Below are positions 26,092-38,120 of a stretch of DNA of 64,000 bases, piece after piece (positions within the stretch are counted from its first letter, which is position 1; each line of letters begins with the position of its first letter). The position numbers were made by a program, and so were the translations under genes. This DNA is from Paucibacter sp. Y2R2-4. GTDB taxonomy: Bacteria; Pseudomonadota; Gammaproteobacteria; Burkholderiales; Burkholderiaceae_C. The notes beneath the pieces are model-generated. The model had not been told where the DNA came from. It did no database searches and saw only the letters and a list, made by a program, of their open reading frames with translations. Where the stretch lies: contig NZ_JAJIRO010000005.1 in assembly GCF_025717535.1 (NCBI RefSeq), positions 1-64,000 on the forward strand, written 5' to 3'.

Positions 26092-27072
26092 ATGGAAAAT
26101 CGCGCCCATGCCTTGGCCACCGGCCTCTTCATCTTGTTGCTGGGCGCCGCCCTGGCGGTGGTGGCGGCCTGGTTTCAGGGCGACCAGAGTGAGCGGGTCA
26201 GCTACATCATCGTGGCGCGCAGCGGTGTGCCGGGCTTGAACGTCAAGGCTCCGGTCAAGCTGCGCGGCGTGATGGTGGGCAAGGTTGAGAAGATTGATTT
26301 TGATCCGGCAGACTCGCGCCGCATTCTCATCACCATTCGGGTCGCCAAGTCCGCGCCCTTGACCCAGGCCACACAAGCACGACTGGGTTACCAGGGCATC
26401 ACCGGCCTGTCTTATGTCGATCTGTCCGAGCCCGAAGGGCAAGACCTGGCCCCCTTGTTGACGGCTAAGTCGCCGCCGCTGGAACTCACGCCCTCGATGT
26501 TGGATCGGCTCAGCAATTCGGGGCCGCAATTGATGGAACGCATCAGCGAGGTGACGGTGCGACTGAACACCTTGCTGGGCGATCAGAATCAACAGAACTT
26601 TGGCCGCGCTTTGACTGGCATTGCTGAGGCCTCGACGGGCGCCGCACGGCTCAGCCAGGCCTTGCAGCCCACCGCCCAGGCGCTGCCCGCGCTGACCGAG
26701 CAGACGCGGGTGTTGCTGCGTGATGCCGGGGTGGCTATGAAGAGCTTTGAGTCTTTGAGTGCCCAGTCGACTCTGTTGGTGCAGGACTTGCGCGAGCGCA
26801 GCCAAGAACTTCAGCGCCTGGGACAGGCGGCCACACAAGTGCAGACCACGATGCAGCGGCTAGAGCTGGCGCTGGTGGGGCCGAACCGAGTTCGCACCAC
26901 GCCCTTGTTTGAGGACTTCAGCCAGGGGGCAAGGGCCGTCGAGCGGGCCGCGAACGATTTGGGTGAGCAGCCACAAAGCCTGATTTTTGGCCGTGCCCTG
27001 CCACCAGCGGGGCCGGGTGAGTCGGGCTTTGATGCCCGCAGCAAGAGCAGCCAAGCGGAGGCCTCGAGATGA
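26092..27072 (+). CDS. MCE domain protein (MlaD/PqiB-like), membrane anchored
   Basis: A 326-residue protein with one N-terminal membrane segment (LATGLFILLLGAALAVVAAWF), then one MCE domain (YIIVARSGVPGLNVKAPVKLRGVMVGKVEKIDFDP) and a long helical tail rich in Gln, Leu and Arg that can form a tunnel-like helical bundle as in other MCE proteins. ATG 26092 was chosen because GAGGAG lies eight bases upstream; an in-frame GTG at 26083 overlaps the ATPase stop. It carries lipid across the periplasm in complex with the permease and ATPase. Confidence 0.9.
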   Translation: MENRAHALATGLFILLLGAALAVVAAWFQGDQSERVSYIIVARSGVPGLNVKAPVKLRGVMVGKVEKIDFDPADSRRILITIRVAKSAPLTQATQARLGYQGITGLSYVDLSEPEGQDLAPLLTAKSPPLELTPSMLDRLSNSGPQLMERISEVTVRLNTLLGDQNQQNFGRALTGIAEASTGAARLSQALQPTAQALPALTEQTRVLLRDAGVAMKSFESLSAQSTLLVQDLRERSQELQRLGQAATQVQTTMQRLELALVGPNRVRTTPLFEDFSQGARAVERAANDLGEQPQSLIFGRALPPAGPGESGFDARSKSSQAEASR

Positions 27073-27686
27073 GTTCAGAAAAGCACTTCATGGCTTCGGG
27101 AACTCGCCGCTTGGGTCTGAGCATGCTGCTCTGCTTGAGCGCTTGTTCCCTCAGCAAGCCCGAGCCCTTGCTCCTGTTTGACCTGGGTCCGACGCCCTCG
27201 GTGGTGTCGAGGGCCGCAAGCCCCGGCGCTTTGCCGCCAGTGCTTTGGGTGGACGTCAGCGCGCCAAGCTGGCTGGCGAGTACGGGCATTGCCTATCGGC
27301 TGGACTACGCCGATCCGCTGCGCCGCGAGGTTTACCGGGACAGCCGCTGGGCCGCGCCGCCCGCCGCCTTGCTGGCGGAGCGCCTTAGGCAGCGACTGGC
27401 GGCGGAATCGACGCCGGCTGCAACGCGCGCGGCAACTGTTCCCATGCCTTTGCGTCTGGAGCTGGAAGAGTTCGGCCAGAGCTTTGCCTCACCCAGCCAG
27501 TCACAGGTGCGCATTCGCGTGCGGGCCCGCTTCGGCGACGGGCCCACGCAGCGGCAGCAGGTGTTTGATTGGGCGCAGCCGGCGCCATCGGCCGATGCCC
27601 GCGGCGCGGTGCAGGGCCTGAGTCAGGCGAGTGATCAGCTGTTGGGGCAGGTGTTGGCTTGGCTGTCCAGCACCGCGGTGAACTAG
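27069..27686 (+). CDS. ABC-type transport auxiliary lipoprotein (PqiC/DUF330-like)
   Basis: A 205-residue lipoprotein with signal sequence and lipobox LSAC (mature Cys at about residue 24). The body matches the auxiliary lipoproteins that end MCE operons (LLLFDLGPTPS..., SGIAYRLDYADPLRREVYRDSRWAAPPAALLAERL). It probably links the MCE machine to the outer membrane. The start overlaps the previous stop (ATGA). Its 3' end overlaps the convergent J-domain gene by four bases. Confidence 0.88.
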   Translation: MSSEKHFMASGTRRLGLSMLLCLSACSLSKPEPLLLFDLGPTPSVVSRAASPGALPPVLWVDVSAPSWLASTGIAYRLDYADPLRREVYRDSRWAAPPAALLAERLRQRLAAESTPAATRAATVPMPLRLELEEFGQSFASPSQSQVRIRVRARFGDGPTQRQQVFDWAQPAPSADARGAVQGLSQASDQLLGQVLAWLSSTAVN

Positions 27687-28537
27687 CCGGCCGTGGCCGC
27701 CGCGCCCATGCGGTCAATGCGTTGGCGTACAAAGGCTTCGGCCAGATCGGACTCGGGCTGCAGGCGCTGGCCGATGTAGAGCTCTTTGCGGCGCTCGGCG
27801 ATCTGCGTACTGAGGCGATTGAGCATCACCGTGAAAGGGTCCAGCCCCTTGGCCTCGGCCTTGCTGATGGCCTGCCAAAGCTGGTGCATCGGGTGTGCGT
27901 TCAAAGCCACCGTGTGGGCTTGCACCACCCGCAAGCGGCCTTGTACGACCTGTTCGCAGCGGCCCAGCCAGGTGCGCAAAGCATCGGCATTGCCACCGGT
28001 GACCCGCACCGGGTCTTCGCCTGCGGCCAGCAGCAACTGCTCCAGCTGCGCCCGGTTTTCCGCTGCATAAGCTTCATTCACCAGCATCATGCGTTGCTCG
28101 CGGGAGCGGCGATCACTGTCGTCGGAGGCAAAGTCCGGATGCAAACGCATGGCGGCGCGTCGGTACAGCGTCTTGAGGCTGGGCGGCGCGATTTCGGTCC
28201 AGCCGCCGGGCGGCTCGGGCGGCAGGGGCGTACCGGAGGGCAATTGCGGCAGCACCGGCATGGCGGTGGCTTGCGGGGCTCGCGGCGAGTGAGCGACGAT
28301 GCCGTTGCGCCGCAGCGCCTCGGCCAAGTAATTGGTGGCGCAGTGCAGCTGCGACTCCAGCGCATCCAGCTCCAGATAAGCGGCTCCCAGGGTCTGCACA
28401 TAGCGGTCGCAAAAGCGCTGGACCTGTGTACGCAGATCCACAAAGGCCTGCTCCTGCACCTGCAAATAGCGCTGCAACTCGCCCAGTTGCGAGCGGCGGC
28501 GTTCCAGCCCAAGCCTCGCAATCACTGTGTTTGTCAT
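27683..28537 (-). CDS. Divergent J-domain protein of unknown role
   Basis: A 284-residue soluble protein. An N-terminal helical/coiled-coil region of about 75 residues (ERRRSQLGELQRYLQVQEQAFVDLRTQVQ...) is followed by a Pro-rich linker (residues 83-118). A compact J-domain core comes next: helix II LKTLYRRAAMRLHPD with the HPD motif at 133-135, and helix III REQRMMLVNEAYAAENRAQLEQLL. A second helical region closes the protein. The fold suggests it recruits DnaK to a client bound by the flanking helices. No glycine-rich or zinc domain is present. The neighbours give no clue, and I do not recognise a named family. Confidence 0.75.
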   Translation of the reverse strand: MTNTVIARLGLERRRSQLGELQRYLQVQEQAFVDLRTQVQRFCDRYVQTLGAAYLELDALESQLHCATNYLAEALRRNGIVAHSPRAPQATAMPVLPQLPSGTPLPPEPPGGWTEIAPPSLKTLYRRAAMRLHPDFASDDSDRRSREQRMMLVNEAYAAENRAQLEQLLLAAGEDPVRVTGGNADALRTWLGRCEQVVQGRLRVVQAHTVALNAHPMHQLWQAISKAEAKGLDPFTVMLNRLSTQIAERRKELYIGQRLQPESDLAEAFVRQRIDRMGAAATAG

Positions 28538-28600
28538 GAGCTTTGGCGTCCCCCTAGTCCTGGGCGCTATTGTGGCCTGCCTGCTGCGACGCTGAAAGTA

Positions 28601-28628
28601 GAAACAGCCCGCATGCGGGCTGTTTTTT
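28601..28628. terminator. Bidirectional terminator hairpin
   Basis: Near-perfect hairpin AACAGCCCGC-AT-GCGGGCTGTT followed by T6 on the plus strand. It separates the end of the proton-pumping pyrophosphatase gene from the start of the downstream minus-strand gene. The minus-strand T run is weaker. Confidence 0.75.
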
Positions 28629-28672
28629 CCTGGGGCAGATCCTGATCGCTCAGGGGCCTCGTTTGCTAGGCC

Positions 28673-30823
<2,151 letters not shown>

Positions 30824-30980
30824 GTACATGTCTCCTCTTGTTTTATCTGCCGTTGGTGAAGTGCGGATGCGGCCGGCTAACGAGATCAGCCCACGGTGAG
30901 TGAGGCTGGACGCAAGACGCGGGACGCTGGAATTGATGCTACGAGAAGGCAAGCCGGCAGCGCAATTGCGATTCGTGGGT

Positions 30981-31005
30981 GTTTACCCAGTGAATGCGGG
31001 TAAAC
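30981..31005. promoter_or_regulatory. Palindrome between the two pyrophosphatase genes
   Basis: Perfect inverted repeat GTTTACCC-N9-GGGTAAAC in the 289-bp region between divergent hppA and ppa. It has the form of a dimeric repressor operator. It could instead be a hairpin in a transcript leader; no regulator gene is nearby. Confidence 0.35.
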
Positions 31006-31112
31006 GATGCGCTAGGTCAAGGCAGTTTTCCGCCCTGCGCGCCAGCCGCCCGTCAGTTTTGGGCAAGGCCTGCCCTTAGAATCCGGGTTTCCCCTCGTCG
31101 AGCCTATTCACC

Positions 31113-31652
31113 ATGAGCCTGCACAACGTCACTCCCGGCGCCAAAGCGCCCGAACAGTTCAATGTCATCATCGAAATTCCGATGAATGCGGACCCGATCA
31201 AGTACGAGGTTGACAAGGAAACCGGCGCGATGTTCGTCGACCGGTTCATGACGACCGCGATGCACTACCCCTGCAACTACGGCTACATCCCCCAGACCCT
31301 GTCGGACGACGGAGATCCGGTGGACGTCTTGGTGATCACGCCCTTCGCGCTGACCCCTGGTGTGGTGGTGACCTGCCGCGCCATTGGCGTTCTGAAGATG
31401 GACGACGAAGCGGGCGGCGACGCCAAGCTGCTGGCCGTGCCCATCGACAAGATCTTGCCGATGTACCAGCACTGGCAAAAGCCTGAGGATGTGAACCCGA
31501 TGCGCCTGAACGCCATCAAGCACTTCTTCGAGCACTACAAGGATCTGGAACCCGGCAAGTGGGTCAAGGTTCAAGGCTGGGAAGGCCCTGAAGCCGCCAA
31601 GGCCGAGATCTCCTCCGGCATTGCTGCCTACGCCAAGGCCCAGCAAGCCTGA
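31113..31652 (+). CDS. ppa: Inorganic pyrophosphatase, family I (soluble)
   Basis: A 179-residue cytoplasmic enzyme hydrolysing PPi to phosphate. Family I motifs are clear: [19 protein letters not shown], the metal-binding signature DGDPVDVLV, and [18 protein letters not shown]. Length is typical of bacterial hexameric enzymes. It stands alone with its own terminator. Confidence 0.97.
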   Translation: MSLHNVTPGAKAPEQFNVIIEIPMNADPIKYEVDKETGAMFVDRFMTTAMHYPCNYGYIPQTLSDDGDPVDVLVITPFALTPGVVVTCRAIGVLKMDDEAGGDAKLLAVPIDKILPMYQHWQKPEDVNPMRLNAIKHFFEHYKDLEPGKWVKVQGWEGPEAAKAEISSGIAAYAKAQQA

Positions 31653-31676
31653 TCAGTTGCATCTCGTGTGCAGACA

Positions 31677-31708
31677 AGAGCGCCCCGCGCGAGCCGGGCG
31701 CTCTTTTT
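31677..31708 (+). terminator. Rho-independent terminator of ppa
   Basis: Hairpin AGAGCGCCC / GGGCGCTCT followed by a T run, 25 bases after the ppa stop codon; it also faces the convergent gene at 31713. Confidence 0.88.
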
Positions 31709-31712
31709 CATT

Positions 31713-32894
31713 TCAGGCCGAGCTTTGCTCGGTGGCTTTGAAGGGCAGATGGGACTCCAGCTCGTTCACATAGCCGCGCATGGCTTGGCCTTCTTGAGCC
31801 AAAAAGTCAGCCACCGCCTGGCTGAAGTCCGGATGGGCCAGCCAGTGGCTGGAAGATGTGCTCACCGGCAAAAGCCCGCGCGCCATCTTGTGCTCACCCT
31901 GGGCGCCGCCTTCAAAGCGCTCGTAGCCCTTGTCGATACACCAGGCCAAAGGCTGGTAGTAGCAGGCGTCGAAGTGCAGACAGGACACCGGCTCGGTGCA
32001 GCCCCAGTAGCGCCCGTAGGCTTGGCGGCGCTGCGGATCCACGGCGATCAATGAGGCGGCGACCCGCTGCTCGCCTCGTTTGGCAATGAAGAGCAGCCAG
32101 TGCGGTGCCATGCGCTGCGCCATCTGACCAAAGAATTCGTGGCTCAGATAGGGCGTGCTGTGGTGGGCGCGGTAGGTCAGCTGGTAGCAGTGATAGAAAA
32201 AGTCCCAATCGGCCTCGGTGATTTGAGGGCCTTCGCGGACTTCAAAAACAATGCCGGCCTCACGCACCCGACGCTGCTCTTGCTGGATCTTCTTGCGCTT
32301 GTCCCGCTGCATTGCGGCGAGGAATTCGTCAAAGCTTGCGAAGGGCAGAGGGCTGCGGTTTTGCCAGTGAAACTGCACGCCACTGCGTTGTAGCCACCGC
32401 TGGCTGTTGGCGGCTGCTAGGTCTGCGGCATCACCGAACAGCAGGTGCGCTGATGACAGTCCTTGCTGCTCTGCCAAGGCCTGCAAACCGCGCAAGAGCA
32501 ATTCGCGGCTGTGGGCGTCTTGGGCCAGCAGCCGGCTGCCCGGCACCGGGGTGAAGGGCACGGCCACCAGCAGCTTGGGGTAGTAGGCCAGCCCATGGCG
32601 GCGGTAGGCATCGGCCCAGGCCCAGTCGAACACATACTCACCGTAGGAATGGCTCTTCAGATAGGCCGGGCAGGCGGCAACTAACTCATCACCTCGACTG
32701 AGGCTGAGGAACTGGGGCTGCCAGCCGGTCTCGGCCGTGGCGCTGCCAGACTCATGCAGGGCTTGCAAATACTCCAGGCGCATGAAAGGGCTGGGCGATG
32801 CCTGCTGCGCCAGCAGCGCATTCCAGGCCTCCAGCGGCAGCTCGCCCGGCTCGGTGTGAACCCGAATGACATAATCAGCCGAGCTGTTTTTCAT
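31713..32894 (-). CDS. GNAT-fold protein of the DUF482 / peptidoglycan-bridge-like family
   Basis: A 393-residue protein with the DUF482 family look: PSPFMRLEYLQALHESGSA near the N-terminus, CPAYLKSHSYGEYVFDWAWADAYRRHGLAYYPKL, and a C-terminal acetyltransferase-like half (YGRYWGCTEPVSCLHFDACYYQPLAWCIDKGYERFEGGAQGEHKMARGLLPV). Such proteins are annotated as N-acetyltransferases; the substrate is unknown. It is divergent from nadE with only 23 bases between the start codons, so the promoters must overlap. Confidence 0.85.
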   Translation of the reverse strand: MKNSSADYVIRVHTEPGELPLEAWNALLAQQASPSPFMRLEYLQALHESGSATAETGWQPQFLSLSRGDELVAACPAYLKSHSYGEYVFDWAWADAYRRHGLAYYPKLLVAVPFTPVPGSRLLAQDAHSRELLLRGLQALAEQQGLSSAHLLFGDAADLAAANSQRWLQRSGVQFHWQNRSPLPFASFDEFLAAMQRDKRKKIQQEQRRVREAGIVFEVREGPQITEADWDFFYHCYQLTYRAHHSTPYLSHEFFGQMAQRMAPHWLLFIAKRGEQRVAASLIAVDPQRRQAYGRYWGCTEPVSCLHFDACYYQPLAWCIDKGYERFEGGAQGEHKMARGLLPVSTSSSHWLAHPDFSQAVADFLAQEGQAMRGYVNELESHLPFKATEQSSA

Positions 32895-32917
32895 CTTTGA
32901 TTCTTCATCTCTACGTC

Positions 32918-34992
<2,075 letters not shown>

Positions 34993-35011
34993 AGCCCTGG
35001 GGCAGCGCGAG

Positions 35012-35395
35012 TTATTGCAGGGCCAGGCGCTGCCAAAGCGCCGCGCCCCAAATGCCGGCGCTTAGCAGCAAGCTGAGCAGCACGGCTGCGCTGGCCAAGT
35101 CTTTGGCCCGCTTGGAGAGGTCGTGCAGTTCAAACGACACGCGGTCAATCGCCGCTTCGATGCCTGAGTTCAAGAGCTCAACAATCAAGACCAGCATCAA
35201 AGAGCCCAGCAGCAGGGCGGTCTGAACCCAGTCTCGGCCCAGCCAAAAGGCCAGCGGCGTGGCGACCACCAGCAGCCAGACTTCTTGCCTGAATGCGCTC
35301 TCTCCGGAGTAGGCAGCTCGTAGGCCGGCAAGTGAGTAGCCGGTGGCTCTCAGAATCCTGTCAAAGCCGGTGCGGCCTTTATAGGGATTGCTCAT
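35012..35395 (-). CDS. dgkA: Diacylglycerol kinase (DgkA)
   Basis: A 127-residue inner-membrane enzyme phosphorylating diacylglycerol to phosphatidic acid, for lipid recycling. It has three membrane helices, and the conserved VELLNSGIEAAIDRVS and HDLSKRAKDLASAAVLL motifs are intact. ATG 35395 gives the expected start (MSNPYKGRTGFDRILRATGYS) and overlaps the end of the RDD gene by four bases. A longer in-frame start at 35446 would run 55 bp into that gene. Confidence 0.93.
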   Translation of the reverse strand: MSNPYKGRTGFDRILRATGYSLAGLRAAYSGESAFRQEVWLLVVATPLAFWLGRDWVQTALLLGSLMLVLIVELLNSGIEAAIDRVSFELHDLSKRAKDLASAAVLLSLLLSAGIWGAALWQRLALQ

Positions 35396-35937
35396 CGCTT
35401 CTTGGGGCGCTGCGTCGGTAGCTGCGTGATCAGCCGTGTTGCGCACAAAGCGTCATGCAAGAACTGCCGCTGTGGATGCAACAGGGCCAAGGCGGCATAG
35501 ATCAGCACCCCGGCGATCATGCTGCCAAAGAGGGCTGCGGCGCCATGCAAGTCCATCAACCAGCCGAACAAGAGTGCCGGCAAGAACCACAGCCAGCTGA
35601 GCGCATAGCGCGCCAAGGCGCGGCCCTGAGTCAAGGCTTGACCCTGTGCATCCACGACGCGGATATGCCAGGCCTTCATGGCGACCGTTTGTCCGCCGTG
35701 CGTCCAGAACCAGCAAAAGTAGACCGCCAAGACGATGAACAAAAAGCCCTGCAAAGCATGTTGACCCTGCAGCGCATGGCGTTGTTGGGTGAGGGCTGAA
35801 AACAAATAGCCCGATATAAAAACGAGCCCGAATAGCAGCACGCCTTCGTAGATGAAGGCGGCCATGCGGCGGGCTAGGCCTGGGTAGTTCGGGGCGGCTG
35901 CGAGCGGCTGATCCGCTGAGTCTTGGGCAAGGGGCAT
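35392..35937 (-). CDS. RDD family membrane protein
   Basis: A 181-residue protein with three to four membrane segments and the RDD-type pattern (YPGLARRMAAFIYEGVLLFGLVFISGYLF ... AMKAWHIRVVDAQGQALTQGRALARYALSW). Its function is unknown; some RDD proteins are sodium or proton antiporters. It is part of the run sigma factor, DUF3619, DUF3106, RDD, dgkA, all touching or overlapping and so probably one transcript. Confidence 0.88.
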   Translation of the reverse strand: MPLAQDSADQPLAAAPNYPGLARRMAAFIYEGVLLFGLVFISGYLFSALTQQRHALQGQHALQGFLFIVLAVYFCWFWTHGGQTVAMKAWHIRVVDAQGQALTQGRALARYALSWLWFLPALLFGWLMDLHGAAALFGSMIAGVLIYAALALLHPQRQFLHDALCATRLITQLPTQRPKKR

Positions 35938-36854
35938 CAGCTGGTCGGCTTCGTATCGATGTTGCGCTTCTTGGGCAGCAAGGTCTTGCTGTCCACCATT
36001 TCGGGCTGGGCCAAGATCTTGGTCTCGCCGGCTTGCTGATGGGCCGTCAGGAAGCGGCTGCTCGTCATCAAAACCGTGGTGGCGCCGGGCTTGGCTTGCA
36101 GCAGCGATGCCGCCACGGGTTTAGGCGCAAGGCCGGGTACCGACGCAGGAACCAGATTCGACTTGGCTTGGGTGGCGCTCACCGTACTCTTGCCGATGGC
36201 CGAGCTCAATAACTTGCTGCTTTGTTGTTCCTGCTTTTGCGCCGCTTTTTCGGCCAAATGCTGGCGCTGCTCGGCCGGAAGTGCCTGGTAAGCCTCCCAT
36301 TTGGCTTGGCGGGCATCTGCATCGATCTTCTTTGCGACTTGGAAGCCAATTCGCGCTTCTTGCCTTTGGGCGGGGCTCAGTCGCGCCCAATCTCGCATGC
36401 GCTCTTGCATACGGCCCTGATCTTCCGGTGCCAGAGATGAAAAGCGGGTCGCCACTTCCAACCATTGGCTTTTTCGTGCGGCATCCAAGTCGTTCCAGTC
36501 GGCTTCCAGCGGCGCAAGAATTTGCCGTTGCGCCGGGCTCAAGGCGGGCCAATTCGGAGCAGGCAGCAAGCGTGCAGGCCCAGTGACAGCTGCGGCCGGT
36601 GTCGGCGCAATGGCTGCAGGTTTGGGTCTTGAAAGCTCGGCCGCCGGGCTCACGGCCGGCGGAGTGCTTGTTGCCGCACTGGCCGTAGCCTCGGCCGTCT
36701 GTGCCTCCTGCTGGCACCAAGCTGCAGAAACAAAAGCCAGGCCCAAGGTGGCAAGCAAGCCGTGGCTCCAGCGCTTATGCCTTGAGGCTACTGAATCCTT
36801 GAGGTTCAAAGACTTGCGCGCATCTCGCATGAACAAGCCGTCACTCTTGCTCAT
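35937..36854 (-). CDS. DUF3106 domain protein, exported
   Basis: A 305-residue protein with an N-terminal signal sequence (HGLLATLGLAFVSAAWCQQ) and an Ala/Pro-rich stretch. A DUF3106 region follows, with repeated LSPAQRQ-type units (LSPAQRQILAPLEADWNDLDAARKSQWLEVATRFSSLAPEDQGRMQERMRDWARLSPAQRQ) and a low-complexity tail. The helical repeats resemble those of periplasmic stress sensors such as CpxP-like proteins, but this is only a resemblance. Lying next to an ECF sigma gene suggests a role in envelope sensing. It overlaps DUF3619 by 14 bases. Confidence 0.85.
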   Translation of the reverse strand: MSKSDGLFMRDARKSLNLKDSVASRHKRWSHGLLATLGLAFVSAAWCQQEAQTAEATASAATSTPPAVSPAAELSRPKPAAIAPTPAAAVTGPARLLPAPNWPALSPAQRQILAPLEADWNDLDAARKSQWLEVATRFSSLAPEDQGRMQERMRDWARLSPAQRQEARIGFQVAKKIDADARQAKWEAYQALPAEQRQHLAEKAAQKQEQQSSKLLSSAIGKSTVSATQAKSNLVPASVPGLAPKPVAASLLQAKPGATTVLMTSSRFLTAHQQAGETKILAQPEMVDSKTLLPKKRNIDTKPTS

Positions 36855-37302
36855 CGCTGAGGTATTCCTTGAAACCTGGGTCGCTATAGGCCGCAGGCGG
36901 CAATTTGTCGGAAAGCAAGCCGGTATCCAGTTCCGCTGCGGCGAGCACTTGCTCGTACCAATGGCTTTGCTGAATCAGCCACATGCCCAGCACCAAAAGG
37001 AGCAAGGGAAACAGAGTGCTGAACTTTTGCCAACGTGGCGTTGAGCTTTGGCCCAAGACCAGGGAGGGTCCGGCGCCCATGACCACCGTATTTGGTGCGG
37101 CCTGCACTTGTGCGGTGCGGGCGCTGCGCGCCTTGAGCAGCGCTTGCTCGCGCGCGAAGCGAAGGCGCTCCGACACGCCATCCGGCAGGGAATCGCTTTG
37201 TTCACTCAAACCAGCGGCCACGCGCAAGCCAAAACGGGTCGCCTGAGTGTTCAGGCGGGTCTGTGCGTCTTGTGCAAACTGCGCTTTGTATGACTCATTC
37301 AT
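36841..37302 (-). CDS. DUF3619 family membrane protein, possible anti-sigma partner
   Basis: A 153-residue protein with one membrane segment (FSTLFPLLLLVLGMWLIQQSHWYEQVLAA) between an N-terminal helical cytoplasmic part (RFGLRVAAGLSEQSDSLPDGVSERLRFAREQAL) and a C-terminal periplasmic tail ending in acidic residues. The ATG overlaps the sigma factor's stop (ATGA). Position and topology resemble anti-sigma factors, but no ZAS or RsiW motif is visible, so that role is inferred. Confidence 0.85.
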   Translation of the reverse strand: MNESYKAQFAQDAQTRLNTQATRFGLRVAAGLSEQSDSLPDGVSERLRFAREQALLKARSARTAQVQAAPNTVVMGAGPSLVLGQSSTPRWQKFSTLFPLLLLVLGMWLIQQSHWYEQVLAAAELDTGLLSDKLPPAAYSDPGFKEYLSDEQE

Positions 37303-37865
37303 AGCGTGATCCCCTTGGCCTTCAGTGATTTTGCCAATGTGTGCGTGGCTCGAGAACAGTGGGTTTTTACACTGCCTTCGGAGCATCCCATGACAATTGC
37401 CGTCTCTGCGACGTCCATCTCCTCCCAGTAACGCAGCAGGAAGGCTTCGCGTTGACGTGCGGGCAACTCGGCAACTTCTGATTCGATAACCTGCAATATC
37501 TGTGCCCGGGAAACCTCGTCGGCAGCACTCAGTGCACCGAGGGCGCCGTCCTGGCTTTCCAGCATCTCCAAGAGGTTGAAATCACCGTCTGGATCGCTGG
37601 AGTCAAAGTCCGACATGTTTTGCATGACGGCACTGCGCACCTTTTTTCGCCGGAACCAGTCCATGGTGGCGTTGGAAAGGATGCGCTGAAACAACAGCGG
37701 CAATTCAGCTGCCGGGCGATCGAAGTATTTTTCCGCCAGCTTGATCATGGCGTCTTGCACGATGTCCAGGGCCGCATCGTCGTCGCGAACCATATAGGCG
37801 GTGCGCTTGAAGGCCCGTCGGTCGACCGTGCGTAGAAAATCGTTGAGTTCTTTGTCGGTGGCCAA
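37299..37865 (-). CDS. ECF-type RNA polymerase sigma factor
   Basis: A 188-residue sigma-70 family protein of extracytoplasmic type. Region 2 is DFLRTVDRRAFKRTAYMVRDDDAALDIVQDAMIKLAEKYFDRP...ILSNATMDWFRRKKVR; region 4 is LPARQREAFLLRYWEEMDVAETAIVMGCSEGSVKTHCSRATHTLAKSL. It is followed by DUF3619, DUF3106, RDD and dgkA in a tight series, so it probably controls its own operon. Confidence 0.92.
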   Translation of the reverse strand: MATDKELNDFLRTVDRRAFKRTAYMVRDDDAALDIVQDAMIKLAEKYFDRPAAELPLLFQRILSNATMDWFRRKKVRSAVMQNMSDFDSSDPDGDFNLLEMLESQDGALGALSAADEVSRAQILQVIESEVAELPARQREAFLLRYWEEMDVAETAIVMGCSEGSVKTHCSRATHTLAKSLKAKGITL

Positions 37866-38120
37866 GGAGGGTGCGGGACGGGCCCGATGCAGGCAAAACA
37901 GCGCGAATTATTGCATTGTGGGAGCGCACTCTAGTCGTCTTGCACGAATGCTTGCAAACTCCAGTGCATAATGCTGCTTCGCACAATGAACATCTGGTCT
38001 CAGTTTGGCCGCCCGACCGGGGCACCATCTCTTTGATCGCGCAGGTTCCGAGTCCACCTCACAAGGGTGCGAGTAGGAGCACCAATGGTTTTTCGTTAGA
38101 GAAATTCACAAAGGTTCGAA
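37866..38120 (+). promoter_or_regulatory. ilvB upstream leader with hairpin and mini-ORF
   Basis: A CATAAT -10-like element lies at 37967. A hairpin GGTGC-GAGTAGGA-GCACC (38066-38083) carries the Shine-Dalgarno-like AGGAG in its loop and is followed by a five-codon reading frame M-V-F-R-stop (38085-38099). The ilvB start has its own AAAGG. No leucine/isoleucine/valine-rich leader peptide was found. Structured leaders upstream of acetolactate synthase genes are known in betaproteobacteria; whether this is one cannot be decided here. Confidence 0.4.

Noticed and set aside
37976-38036. Short frame starting ATG CTG CTT ahead of ilvB as a branched-chain leader peptide
   Set aside because: It has only two adjacent Leu codons and no Ile/Val run, and no terminator hairpin follows.
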